A stretch of 64,000 nt of DNA from Kiritimatiellota bacterium (lineage in GTDB: Bacteria; Verrucomicrobiota; Kiritimatiellia; JAAZAB01), in contig JAPLSY010000085.1 in assembly GCA_026398415.1 (NCBI GenBank), positions 124,001-188,000 of the forward strand, in the 5' to 3' direction. The notes below the pieces were generated by a model. It was not told where the DNA came from. It saw only the letters and a list, made by a program, of their open reading frames with translations, and searched no databases. Within the stretch, counting starts at the first letter, position 1. Each line of letters opens with the position of its first letter. Positions 26,688-34,910 of the stretch are shown here, piece by piece. The position numbers and the translations under genes are program-made.

Positions 26688-27749
26688 TTATGACGGGATG
26701 TAATTTTCCCGGCCGGTCAGGGCGAGAATGGTTTCGGCGATCAGCGTGACGGTCGCATCCAGATCGCGGAGCGAGACGATTTCCACGGGGCTGTGCATGT
26801 AGCGGTTCGGCACGCTGACCAGCGCCGCGGCGCAACCGCCGCGCGAGAGCTGCATGGCGTTGGCATCGGTCCCGGTGCCGCGCGGTTCCGCCTGCATCTG
26901 GAACTTTATCTTTTTGCGGCGGGCGGTGTCGCCAAGTAATTTGCCCAGCACGGGATTGATGTTGGCGCCCCGGTGCAAAATGGGGCCCTTGCCCAGCGCG
27001 ATGTCGCCGACTTTCTTGGGGTCGCCGCCCGGGTAGTCCGAGGTAAAGCCCACGTCCACGGCAATGCCGATGTCCGGATGAATGTGGTAAGCGCTGGTGA
27101 TGGCGCCGCGCAGGCCGACTTCTTCCTGCACGGTGGATACCGCGTACACAGCCACGTTTAACTTTTTACGCCGCAAGGCCCCGAGCACTTCCGTCACGAC
27201 CCAGGCGCCGACGCGGTCATCAAAGGCGCGCGAGGATACCAGTTCGTTTTTCAATTCGATGAAGTCCGGCGTGACGACCACGGAATCGCCCACCTCCACC
27301 GATTTCAGGGCGTCTGCCTTGTTCTTGGCGCCGATATCGATCCAGAGGTCTTCCAGCTTGACGCCCTTGTCGCGCTCGGCCGCATCCAGCAGATGAATCG
27401 GCTTGCGGCCGATGACGCCATAGATCGGTCCCTTGGCGGTGGTGATGCATACGCGCTGGCCGACGGCGACCAGCGGATCCCAGCCGCCAATGGCCGCAAA
27501 AAATATGAACCCGTTGGCGTCAATATGGGTAATCATCAGCCCGATTTCATCCACGTGGCCGGCCAGCATGACCTTGACCCGGGCCTTCTCGTTCAGCGCC
27601 CCGATCAGGTTGCCGTGGACGTCCCCGGCAACACGGGCTGCGACGCTCTGCATCCGGGCGCGAATCACTTTTTGAGCGGGCACTTCGAACCCCGACGGGG
27701 AGGGTTGTTTCATCAAATTTTTCAAAAAAGCCAGCGAATCAGCATTCAT
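26688..27749 (-). CDS. M42-family metallo-aminopeptidase
   Basis: Cytosolic zinc or cobalt aminopeptidase of the tetrahedral (TET/FrvX) type, 353 residues. The metal ligands and catalytic residues fall in VMLAGHVDEIGLMI (His), SRAFDDRVGAWVV (Asp), VQEEVGLRGA (paired Glu) and DVGFTSDYPG (Asp). The C-terminal histidine region (YMHSPVEIVSLRDLDA) is present. The N terminus (FLKNLMKQPSPSGFE) is typical. It likely trims peptides from the N terminus; the family is often mis-annotated as endoglucanase. It is a single gene on the minus strand. Confidence 0.93.
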   Translation of the reverse strand: MNADSLAFLKNLMKQPSPSGFEVPAQKVIRARMQSVAARVAGDVHGNLIGALNEKARVKVMLAGHVDEIGLMITHIDANGFIFFAAIGGWDPLVAVGQRVCITTAKGPIYGVIGRKPIHLLDAAERDKGVKLEDLWIDIGAKNKADALKSVEVGDSVVVTPDFIELKNELVSSRAFDDRVGAWVVTEVLGALRRKKLNVAVYAVSTVQEEVGLRGAITSAYHIHPDIGIAVDVGFTSDYPGGDPKKVGDIALGKGPILHRGANINPVLGKLLGDTARRKKIKFQMQAEPRGTGTDANAMQLSRGGCAAALVSVPNRYMHSPVEIVSLRDLDATVTLIAETILALTGRENYIPS

Positions 27750-27975
27750 GGATTGTCCTTGTGATACTTGCTGTGGTTAATGGCGAACGCGACGAACGTG
27801 CATGGGCTCCATTGTGCAAACCGCAGGGCGGCTGTCAAGCCGCCATTTACCCGTGTTCGTAATTATCCAAATCTTGAACTTGCGCAAACGTGGATGGGTC
27901 GGTAAGGTTAGGGCTCGTTGCAACTATATGGACTGTAGACTGTAGGCGGTTGGAAAAAACGATATAGGAATAATA

Positions 27976-29640
27976 ATGGATACACTGCAAAAATCGAGAT
28001 ATCGCGGACCAAAGGGGCCGGTGGTGCTGACGATCATGGATGGGGTGGGGATCGGCAAATATGCGGAAGGCGACGCGGTCCGATCGGCGTGCAAGCCGCA
28101 TTTGGACTGGCTGAAAGCCAACGCGCTCGCTTGCCAGCTCAAGGCGCACGGCAAAGCGGTCGGCCTTCCCAGCGATGCCGATATGGGCAACAGCGAAGTG
28201 GGCCATAATGCCATCGGGTGCGGACGGGTCTTCGACCAGGGCGCCATGCTGGTCAACGCGGCGATTGCCTCGGGCGCCATGTTCCGGGGCGATGTCTGGA
28301 CGAAGCTCATCCACAACTGCCGCGCGCACAACGGTACGCTCCATTTCATCGGGCTGTTTTCCGACGGCAACGTGCACAGTCATCTGGACCATCTCAAGGC
28401 CATGCTGATCCAAGCCAAAAAAGAAGGCGTGCGCAAGGTGCGCCTCCATATCCTGTTAGATGGGCGCGACGTGGGCGAAACTTCGGCGCTGGACTATGTG
28501 GACCCGTTTGAAAAGTTCCTGGCCGGCCTGAATGCGGACAAATCCGTGGATTACTGCATCGCTTCGGGCGGCGGACGTATGGCCATCACCATGGACCGCT
28601 ACAACGCGAACTGGGACATGGTCAAGCGCGGCTGGGACACGCACGTGCGCGGGATCGGCCCGCAGTTCAAATCGGCGCATGCCGCCATCGAGGCCCACCG
28701 CAAGGCCTGGCCGGGGGTCATTGATCAGGACCTGCCGCCCTTTGTCATTGTGCACGACGGCAAACCTGTGGGGCCGATTGTGGATGGCGACAGCGTCATT
28801 TATTTCAATTTCCGCGGCGACCGCGCCATCGAGATCAGCCGGGCTTTTGAGGACGACGATTTCGATAAATTCGACCGTGTGCCTCGGCCCAAGGTGGAAT
28901 ACGCCGGCATGATGCAATACGACGGCGACCTGAAAATTCCGAAACAGTACCTGGTCACCCCGCCGGCCATCAACCGGACCATGGGCGAACTGCTTAGCCA
29001 GGCGGGTATCCGGCAACTGGCGATCAGCGAAACCCAGAAATTCGGGCATGTCACGTATTTTTTCAACGGCAACCGCTCGGGAAAATTCGCTGAGAAGCTG
29101 GAGGAATATGTCGAAATCCCGTCCGACCGCATTCCGTTTGAACAGCGCCCCTGGATGAAGGCGGCGGAAATAACCGACTATGTCGTGGGCGCGATCCGGG
29201 AGAACAAGTTCCCGTTTATCCGCCTGAACTATCCCAATGGCGACATGGTGGGGCATACGGGCGTTTACCAGGCCACGCAAATCGGGGTGGAGACGGTGGA
29301 TTTATGCCTCGGCCGGCTGATAGCATCTGTCAAGGCCGCCGGCGGCATTCTGGTAGTGTCGGCCGATCACGGCAATGCCGACGACATGTTCGAGCATGAT
29401 GAAAAAACCGGCAAGGTCAAGACCGATCCCGTAACCGGCAAGCCCCGGGCCAAGACCAGCCATTCGCTCAATCCGGTGCCATGCTATATTTTCGATCCGG
29501 CCGGAACCGCCGGCCTGACCTTGTCCACGGCCTCTTCCAAGGGTTTGGGCATCAGCAGTCTGGCGGCCACCTGCCTGGTTCTACTGGGGTTTGTCCCGCC
29601 GCAGGATTACGACAAGAGTATCGTTGAAATTAAAGATTAA
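27976..29640 (+). CDS. gpmI: 2,3-bisphosphoglycerate-independent phosphoglycerate mutase
   Basis: Manganese-dependent glycolytic mutase of 554 residues. The metal site and nucleophile segments are present: VLTIMDGVGIGKY near residue 18 and SDADMGNSEVGHNAIGCGR with the phosphoserine near residue 74. HLLDGRDVGETSALDY and NYPNGDMVGHTG carry other ligands, and SADHGNADDM holds the second metal. It is slightly longer than the usual 510-550. No SD of note precedes ATG 27976. The four glycolytic enzymes seen in this window are in two places: gap-pgk-tpiA at 19.7 kb and gpmI here. Confidence 0.96.
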   Translation: MDTLQKSRYRGPKGPVVLTIMDGVGIGKYAEGDAVRSACKPHLDWLKANALACQLKAHGKAVGLPSDADMGNSEVGHNAIGCGRVFDQGAMLVNAAIASGAMFRGDVWTKLIHNCRAHNGTLHFIGLFSDGNVHSHLDHLKAMLIQAKKEGVRKVRLHILLDGRDVGETSALDYVDPFEKFLAGLNADKSVDYCIASGGGRMAITMDRYNANWDMVKRGWDTHVRGIGPQFKSAHAAIEAHRKAWPGVIDQDLPPFVIVHDGKPVGPIVDGDSVIYFNFRGDRAIEISRAFEDDDFDKFDRVPRPKVEYAGMMQYDGDLKIPKQYLVTPPAINRTMGELLSQAGIRQLAISETQKFGHVTYFFNGNRSGKFAEKLEEYVEIPSDRIPFEQRPWMKAAEITDYVVGAIRENKFPFIRLNYPNGDMVGHTGVYQATQIGVETVDLCLGRLIASVKAAGGILVVSADHGNADDMFEHDEKTGKVKTDPVTGKPRAKTSHSLNPVPCYIFDPAGTAGLTLSTASSKGLGISSLAATCLVLLGFVPPQDYDKSIVEIKD

Positions 29641-29734
29641 ACATGCAGAATTCAGAAAGCAATAGCCGGGAATCGGAATATTTACGCTTGCCAACATGAG
29701 GGGCATTCTCGGCAACACAACCTGGGAGCTATGA

Positions 29735-30715
29735 ATGAAAACGCTGGTTTTGTCGAAAACTAACATTGAAGCCATGCTCACTTATGAGTCCGCAATCGAA
29801 AACGTGGAATATGTTTTCAGGGAATGGGGGCGCGGCAACGTTGTTATGCCGGCCAAAATCAATCTTAATATGGCGCGGAGCGGATACGATTCATGGGCCA
29901 ACGCCATGCCGGCATTTGTGGTGCCGATCAAGGCCGCCGGAATAAAGTGGATCGGCGGCTATGCCGACAATGCCCGGCACGATCTGCCCTTTATCATGGG
30001 CGCGATTCTGCTGAGCGATCCGCAAACCGGCGCCGTGCTGGCCGTCATGGACGGGTCGCACATCACCAATTTACGGACCGGCGCTTCGGCGGCGGTCTGC
30101 GCCAAATATCTGGCGGCGCCCAACTCTACCCGGGTAGCGATTGTCGGCGGCGGCGTCCAGGGGCAGACGGCGCTCAAAGCCATGAGTTGTCTTTTTAAAA
30201 ATATGCGGGCCAAAGTGGCGGAACTTTCCGTGGAAAAACGGCGCAAATTCTGCGAAACCATGAAAGCGGAAACCGGGCTGGATGTTTCCGAGGCGGAAAC
30301 GGTCGCGGAAGCCGTGGCGGATGCTGATATTATCGTGCTGGTGACGACGGCCAAACAGCCGATCGTCAAAGACGAATGGATTAAAAATGGCGCGTTGGTT
30401 CTAGCGATGGGTTCTTTTCAGCAGGTTGAAGATGAATTTGCTCTGTCGGCCGGCAGGATTGTGGTCGACAGTTTCGAACAGGCGAGTCATCGCGGCGAAA
30501 TCAAGCATCTCTTCGAAACGGGGAAAATCACGAAGAACGGTATTTACGCCGAACTTGGTGAAATCGTGGCCGGAAAAAAGAAAGGACGCGGTTCCGATCA
30601 GGAACGCATACTTATGATTCCGGTCGGCTTGGGTGCGCACGATATCTGCATTGCTCATCACCTGTATAAATCGGCCCTGGAAAAGAAAATCGGCGTTTTT
30701 GTGGAATTATATTGA
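29735..30715 (+). CDS. Ornithine cyclodeaminase / mu-crystallin family protein
   Basis: NAD(P)-dependent enzyme of 326 residues in the family that includes ornithine cyclodeaminase, archaeal-type alanine dehydrogenase and ketimine reductase. Substrate-site residues lie in AAGIKWIGGYADN (lysine) and MDGSHITNLRTGASAAV (arginine). The Rossmann site is VAIVGGGVQGQTAL near residue 134, and the later VTTAKQPIVKDEWIKNG and AMGSF are typical. The exact reaction cannot be assigned; alanine dehydrogenase-like or lysine/ornithine-derived cyclisation are both possible. It is a lone gene between gpmI and a repeat element. Confidence 0.87.
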   Translation: MKTLVLSKTNIEAMLTYESAIENVEYVFREWGRGNVVMPAKINLNMARSGYDSWANAMPAFVVPIKAAGIKWIGGYADNARHDLPFIMGAILLSDPQTGAVLAVMDGSHITNLRTGASAAVCAKYLAAPNSTRVAIVGGGVQGQTALKAMSCLFKNMRAKVAELSVEKRRKFCETMKAETGLDVSEAETVAEAVADADIIVLVTTAKQPIVKDEWIKNGALVLAMGSFQQVEDEFALSAGRIVVDSFEQASHRGEIKHLFETGKITKNGIYAELGEIVAGKKKGRGSDQERILMIPVGLGAHDICIAHHLYKSALEKKIGVFVELY

Positions 30716-30732
30716 AGAATAAAGTCGTCAGT

Positions 30733-30904
30733 TAAGAGGCTGTTGAAAAACGCTCTTGGCTCAGCCAGAGGTTTACCCGCCTCTGGCGGCGCCTTAGGCG
30801 ACCAGGGCTTCGCGCTACCTTCGAATATACGATTGTTTTGGTAGGGCGAGGCGTCACGCCGAGCCGTCTTTCGATCTAAGCCGTTCTTTTTCAACAGCCA
30901 CTTA
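30733..30904. mobile_element. 172-bp MITE-like element with terminal inverted repeats
   Basis: The ends are TAAGAGGCTGTTGAAAAA (30733-30750) and TTTTTCAACAGCCACTTA (30887-30904), an 18-bp inverted pair with one mismatch. It has no ORF of interest. The GGCTGTTGAAAAA end type is common at termini of IS5/IS1182-related insertion sequences, so this looks like a non-autonomous derivative. Its ends differ from those of the IS at 39814-41435 (GGGCCTGTTGCCC). It contains a copy of the 39-bp element. Confidence 0.6.
30771..30809 (+). repeat. 39-bp palindromic element, copy 3, intergenic
   Basis: It starts GTTTACCCGCCTCTGGCGGC and ends GGCGACCAGGGCT. This is the only non-coding copy of the four and lies inside the MITE-like element. 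Confidence 0.85.
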
Positions 30905-30981
30905 AGATGTTATCTAAGCCGATGAGAATGACGGGGTGTTTCGTTTCTGCATTCTGAATTCTGCCTTTTTGTGAAGGTGTT

Positions 30982-32007
30982 ATGAACCAGGAACCCTATG
31001 GCGTAATTCTGGCCGGTGCCGCCGATGAGGTGCGCCGCGCCTACGACACATTTGCGCAACAGCCGGTGGATTGGGATTTGACCAGCGAGCCGCCGGACCC
31101 GCCCGACAGGCGTCAGGTGACGATCCGCAAACCGGTCCAAGTGGCCGGCCCCGGCACTTTTTTCGGACGCGAGCACCGGACGCTGATATTCGAACCGACG
31201 CCGCTCGAAGGGTGGTGGTTTGAGCGCGTGGACCAGCCGGGTTCTCTGCCCATCAAGGTTTCCGTGCGTAATGTCTGGACCACGATCCGTAACATCGTTC
31301 TGCGCAGTGGATCGCCCCACAACTACATGCGCATGGTGGAGCACATCATCGCCCTGCGGCTGGGCTTAGGTATCGACAACCTGATGATCAAGGCCGATGC
31401 GGGCGATCCGCCGCTCTTTGACCGGGGCAGTATTGACCTGGTTGAGGCTCTGACCGATGCCGGCACGGAACCCTCCGCCGCGCCCGTGGTATATGTAACC
31501 GTGAAAGAGGCCGTCACCATGGGCAGGGCGAACGGCAGTTTTGTGACCCTGTTGCCTGCGCGTGACAAGACCTTTCACTTGCAGATGGATTGTGCCGTAG
31601 ATTTTCCCAATGTCATGGGAAAACAGCGGGTTCGTTTCAATCTCAACCGCCGGCGGTTCTGCTATGGCGCCCTGGCGCGCACCAATACGACGGCCGCCAT
31701 GAAGTGGTATTCCCAGACGGTGGGCAAACTTTTTGCCGATATTCGCAATCTGGGTTACACGGATAAAAACATTCTGATTGCCGGGCGCCACCGTTACGTC
31801 AACGAGCCTTTCCTGATGCACGAAGGCAAATCCCTTGAGGCGGTCTGGCACCGTGCTCTGCTGGATTTGCTGGCGGCGCTGGCCCTGATTGACGAGGGGC
31901 GCTTCGTGGGCGGGGTTGTTTCCTACAAGGCGGGACATACCTTGGATGTGGAAATGGTCCGCATCCTGTCCAGGTATAACCTCCTGCAGACGGTGAAAAG
32001 CACGTAG
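30982..32007 (+). CDS. Divergent LpxC-like protein (UDP-3-O-acyl-GlcNAc deacetylase family)
   Basis: A 341-residue protein whose architecture matches LpxC, the zinc enzyme that commits to lipid A synthesis. Domain I covers about 44-190, with RKPVQVAGPGTFFGREHRTL, GWWFERVDQP, the catalytic pair in MVEHIIALRLGLGIDN (E120, H121) and PPLFDRGS. Domain II has AVWHRALLDLLAALALIDEGRF and SYKAGHT (H319). The second zinc motif, usually H-x3-D, reads H290-x4-D295 here, and the following aspartate of the GDL motif is alanine. Zinc binding or activity may therefore be altered. It could be a paralogue beside a canonical LpxC elsewhere. The gene starts after repeat material; the hydrolase gene follows. Confidence 0.72.
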   Translation: MNQEPYGVILAGAADEVRRAYDTFAQQPVDWDLTSEPPDPPDRRQVTIRKPVQVAGPGTFFGREHRTLIFEPTPLEGWWFERVDQPGSLPIKVSVRNVWTTIRNIVLRSGSPHNYMRMVEHIIALRLGLGIDNLMIKADAGDPPLFDRGSIDLVEALTDAGTEPSAAPVVYVTVKEAVTMGRANGSFVTLLPARDKTFHLQMDCAVDFPNVMGKQRVRFNLNRRRFCYGALARTNTTAAMKWYSQTVGKLFADIRNLGYTDKNILIAGRHRYVNEPFLMHEGKSLEAVWHRALLDLLAALALIDEGRFVGGVVSYKAGHTLDVEMVRILSRYNLLQTVKST

Positions 32008-32044
32008 GCGCGTGGAGCGCAGATCATCGGATAAAGGTGCAGAC

Positions 32045-32815
32045 ATGAGGAAATCGCTGGTGAAAGCCAAGCCGGCCGTAAAAAAATCGTTGTGGCAGGG
32101 GTACGCGCGGCAGGATTTTACGGTGGATGGGCGTGAGTGCCTGCTGGTAATTCCCAAAACTTCGGCGCCGGGCAACCCGTGGATCTGGCGCACGGAATTT
32201 TTCGGGCATGAACCCCAGGGCGACGTCATGCTGCTCGGTAAAGGTTTCCACGTTGCCTATATGGATGTGCAGAATATGTACGGAGCGCCCGTGGCCTTGG
32301 ACCACATGGACAAGTTTTATGCCTACTTGACAAAAGAACGAGCGTTAGCGTCGAAAACAGTGCTGGAAGGCTTCAGCCGTGGCGGGCTTTTCGCGTTCAA
32401 CTGGGCGGCGCGGAACCCCGGCAAGGTAGCGGCCATTTATGTCGATGCGCCGGTATGTGATTTTAAGAGTTGGCCCGGCGGCAAAGATAAGAATACTGCT
32501 TCAGCGGATGATTGGGCGCGCTGCAAGCAGGCCTATGGCCTGACCGAAAAACAGGCCTTGGCCTATAGGCTGAATCCCGTTGACAACCTTGGTCCATTGG
32601 CCAAGGCCAGAATCCCGATTTTGAGCGTGTGCGGCGAAATAGACCAGGTGGTGCCGATAAAGGAGAACACGCTTGTCGTGAAGGAACGTTATGAGAAGCT
32701 CGGCGGTTCTTTTACGCTGATCGCCAAGCCATTTTGCGACCATCATCCCCATAGCCTGCCTGATCCATCAAGAATCGTAAATTTCGTTCTACGCCACACC
32801 GCAGGTTTTGAATAA
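32045..32815 (+). CDS. Alpha/beta hydrolase
   Basis: A 256-residue protein with the alpha/beta-hydrolase triad: nucleophile serine in LEGFSRGGLFAFNWA, acid in VCGEIDQVVPIKE and histidine in CDHHPHSLPDP. The family includes esterases and cinnamoyl/acetyl-xylan type hydrolases; the substrate is unknown. No signal peptide is seen, the N terminus being basic (MRKSLVKAKPAVKKS). ATG 32045 has AAAGGTG upstream; an in-frame GTG at 32012 would add eleven residues. It follows the LpxC-like gene by 37 bp, so they may be co-transcribed. Confidence 0.85.
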   Translation: MRKSLVKAKPAVKKSLWQGYARQDFTVDGRECLLVIPKTSAPGNPWIWRTEFFGHEPQGDVMLLGKGFHVAYMDVQNMYGAPVALDHMDKFYAYLTKERALASKTVLEGFSRGGLFAFNWAARNPGKVAAIYVDAPVCDFKSWPGGKDKNTASADDWARCKQAYGLTEKQALAYRLNPVDNLGPLAKARIPILSVCGEIDQVVPIKENTLVVKERYEKLGGSFTLIAKPFCDHHPHSLPDPSRIVNFVLRHTAGFE

Positions 32816-32820
32816 ACATG

Positions 32821-33345
32821 CTACGGATCGCGGGCTGCCGGTGTTTGGAATTGGCTTAGCGCGGCATACAGCACAATGGCCACGGCATTGGCCAGGTTGA
32901 GCGAGCGGACGCGATCGCTCCGCATGGGAATACCGATGACTCGGTCAGGATGCTGATCGAGCAATTCCTCCGGCAAGCCGCGGGTCTCGCACCCGAACAC
33001 CAGCGTGGCGCCGGGCTGGTAACGGACCGCAGCATAATTGATGGCGCCCCGCGTGCTGAAAAAATAGCACGGGGCCGGCGCTACGCGCTGGAACAGCGCC
33101 GCCAGGTCGGCATGGCGTTCCAGGTCCACGGCGTCCCAGTAGTCCAATCCCGCGCGGCGGAGCTTGGCATCATTCAGACGGAATCCCAGGCGGCCGACCA
33201 GGTGCAGGCGCGTGCCGGTGGCCGCGCACAGCCGGGCGATATTGCCGGTATTAGGCGGAATTTCCGGCTCAATCAAGGCCACTTGCAGGGGTGGTTCCGG
33301 CCAGTGGAATGGCAACGGGCATAGGCGCGTGTGCTTTGGTTGCAT
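32821..33345 (-). CDS. trmL: tRNA (cytidine(34)-2'-O)-methyltransferase TrmL
   Basis: SPOUT-class methyltransferase that modifies the wobble nucleotide of certain leucine tRNAs. The 174 residues show the family order: VALIEPEIPPNTGNIARLCAAT, LVGRLGFRLND, YWDAVDL, FSTRGAINYA, and the knot-forming LVFGCETRGLPEELL plus IPMRSDRVRSLNLANAVAIVLY. The start at 33345 (MQPKHTRL) is preferred because the 27 residues encoded upstream to 33426 show no similarity. It converges on the hydrolase gene, with stops about five bases apart. Confidence 0.94.
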   Translation of the reverse strand: MQPKHTRLCPLPFHWPEPPLQVALIEPEIPPNTGNIARLCAATGTRLHLVGRLGFRLNDAKLRRAGLDYWDAVDLERHADLAALFQRVAPAPCYFFSTRGAINYAAVRYQPGATLVFGCETRGLPEELLDQHPDRVIGIPMRSDRVRSLNLANAVAIVLYAALSQFQTPAARDP

Positions 33346-33526
33346 GGGAAACAAATTTAAACGCAACGGTGCGGAGACGCAAGGCAAAGAATTCTTCAGA
33401 TATTCCCGCCTATGGGTTTTAAGCATTTCTTGTCGGGAACTTGCCGCTGCCGTTAAAAATCTGCTTGCTATGCGGGATTGGCGGTCATATATTGCCTAAC
33501 AATTAATCCGGATTTGGTGAAATGGT

Positions 33527-34174
33527 ATGAATGTCAAGGACGTCAATCTCACACCGGCGGAGCTGCAGGCCATTCTGGATCATAAGCGTTCCATGTCGTT
33601 GGCCCATGGGGTTGAAGTTTCGCTGGAAGAGGCGATCGAGCATTTTATCGAGCATTACGAATTGGATTGGATGCGGGAGAAACAGCGGCGCGATCTGGCG
33701 GAACAGCGGCATGAAATCGAAAAGCACAAGTATCTGCGATCCGAAAAGGAAGGACGTGACATTGGCAAGGCCCGCGCGGCCGAGGAGTGGTGCGCTAAAT
33801 ATGCGCCCATCTGGCGGGCGGAGCATGAATCGCTGGAGCGTAACGGCTTCCTGAAGGTCAGCGTGGTCATCCAGAGCGAGCAGGGACTTCATATGCAGCC
33901 GGCCTCCACGCTGGCAAATCTGGCCCAGCAATACAGTTGTGAAGTGTATTTGCACCGGGTGGGCATGGAATATTTCAATTTTATTTTACAGGGTAAAAAA
34001 TATTTAAACGTCAAGTCCGTATTATGCCTGTTGACCGTGAAAGCGGAAAAAGGCGAATCACTAGAATTCATTGCCACGGGGCCGCAGGCCAAGACCGTGC
34101 TGGAAACTATTGCGGGGTATATCGGTCAGGGAACCGAACCGCAGAAGGTTGAAGCGGTCCCGGGTGTCGCATAG
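33527..34174 (+). CDS. HPr-like protein with a 105-residue N-terminal extension
   Basis: A 215-residue protein. Residues about 108-203 are an HPr fold: QGLHMQPASTLANLAQQY with the phosphorylatable histidine H122, and KYLNVKSVLCLLTVKAEKG with the regulatory serine S164. The loop between them is about ten residues longer than in HPr, and the arginine two residues after the histidine is glutamine (Q124). The N-terminal part is highly charged and helical (WMREKQRRDLAEQRHEIEK) and unlike known PTS domains. It may be a regulatory, Crh- or NPr-like protein rather than a sugar-PTS HPr. No other PTS gene is near. Confidence 0.8.
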   Translation: MNVKDVNLTPAELQAILDHKRSMSLAHGVEVSLEEAIEHFIEHYELDWMREKQRRDLAEQRHEIEKHKYLRSEKEGRDIGKARAAEEWCAKYAPIWRAEHESLERNGFLKVSVVIQSEQGLHMQPASTLANLAQQYSCEVYLHRVGMEYFNFILQGKKYLNVKSVLCLLTVKAEKGESLEFIATGPQAKTVLETIAGYIGQGTEPQKVEAVPGVA

Positions 34175-34200
34175 GCGGCGATGTCGGAAAGGAAATTAGC

Positions 34201-34890
34201 ATGCCAGTTCCTGTGCCATCCAGTCAAAGTCCGGCTCCGGAGTATAATCCGATCGCGCTTGAGGATGTCCTCCATTTTCTGAAGGCGAATTACACGGTGT
34301 TGGCCGTGGGCGCGGCGATCATCGTGCTTGTGGCGGCGGGATTGACGATGTACTTCATGCAACAGCGGCGCAACGCGGAACGCGCCTCGCAGATGCTCCT
34401 GGTGGCCCAGTCGCCGAAGCAATGGGAGGAACTGCTGCAGCAATACCCGGATGCCAAGGTGGCACCGGTGGCCCTGCTGGCCTTGGCCTCCAGCCAATAC
34501 GGCGCTGGTACTTATGACCAGGCGCTCGCCACCTACGGCCGGTTTTTGGAAAAATATCCCCGGCACGGCATGGCCCTGGCGGCCGAGCTCGGTAAAATCC
34601 AGTGCCAGGAAGGTCGGGGCGAAATCGAGATGGCATTTAACGGCTACGCCCTGTTTGGCGACATGCATCCCGATCATTTCCTGGCGCCGCAGGCGCTTTT
34701 TGGCAAGGCGCGTTGCCTGCAAATGATGCGCCGTTATCCCGAGGCCAAGGTGATTTACGAGGATTTCATTGCCGCCCATCCGAAAAGCGAATGGGTTCCC
34801 CAGGCCGAGTTTGCCCTGCGCTACCTGGATCGTGAAATTCGCGCTCAGCGTCCCGCGGTCGCAACCAATGCGCCGACCAGCAAGCCGTAA
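34201..34890 (+). CDS. Membrane-anchored tetratricopeptide protein
   Basis: A 229-residue protein with a cytosolic N terminus, one helix at about 34-54 (VLAVGAAIIVLVAAGLTMYF) and a tetratricopeptide region thereafter. Repeated elements include ALLALASSQYGAGTYDQALA, YGRFLEKYPRHGMA, ALFGKARCLQMMRRYPEAKV and YEDFIAAHPKSEWVPQAEF. It resembles YfgM/BamD-like envelope scaffolds in layout. Partners are unknown. It begins 26 bp after the HPr-like gene and is followed by rimO after about 20 bp, so it is probably part of one transcript. Confidence 0.8.
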   Translation: MPVPVPSSQSPAPEYNPIALEDVLHFLKANYTVLAVGAAIIVLVAAGLTMYFMQQRRNAERASQMLLVAQSPKQWEELLQQYPDAKVAPVALLALASSQYGAGTYDQALATYGRFLEKYPRHGMALAAELGKIQCQEGRGEIEMAFNGYALFGDMHPDHFLAPQALFGKARCLQMMRRYPEAKVIYEDFIAAHPKSEWVPQAEFALRYLDREIRAQRPAVATNAPTSKP

Positions 34891-34910
34891 AACCCTTAAA
34901 ATCCCCTGCC

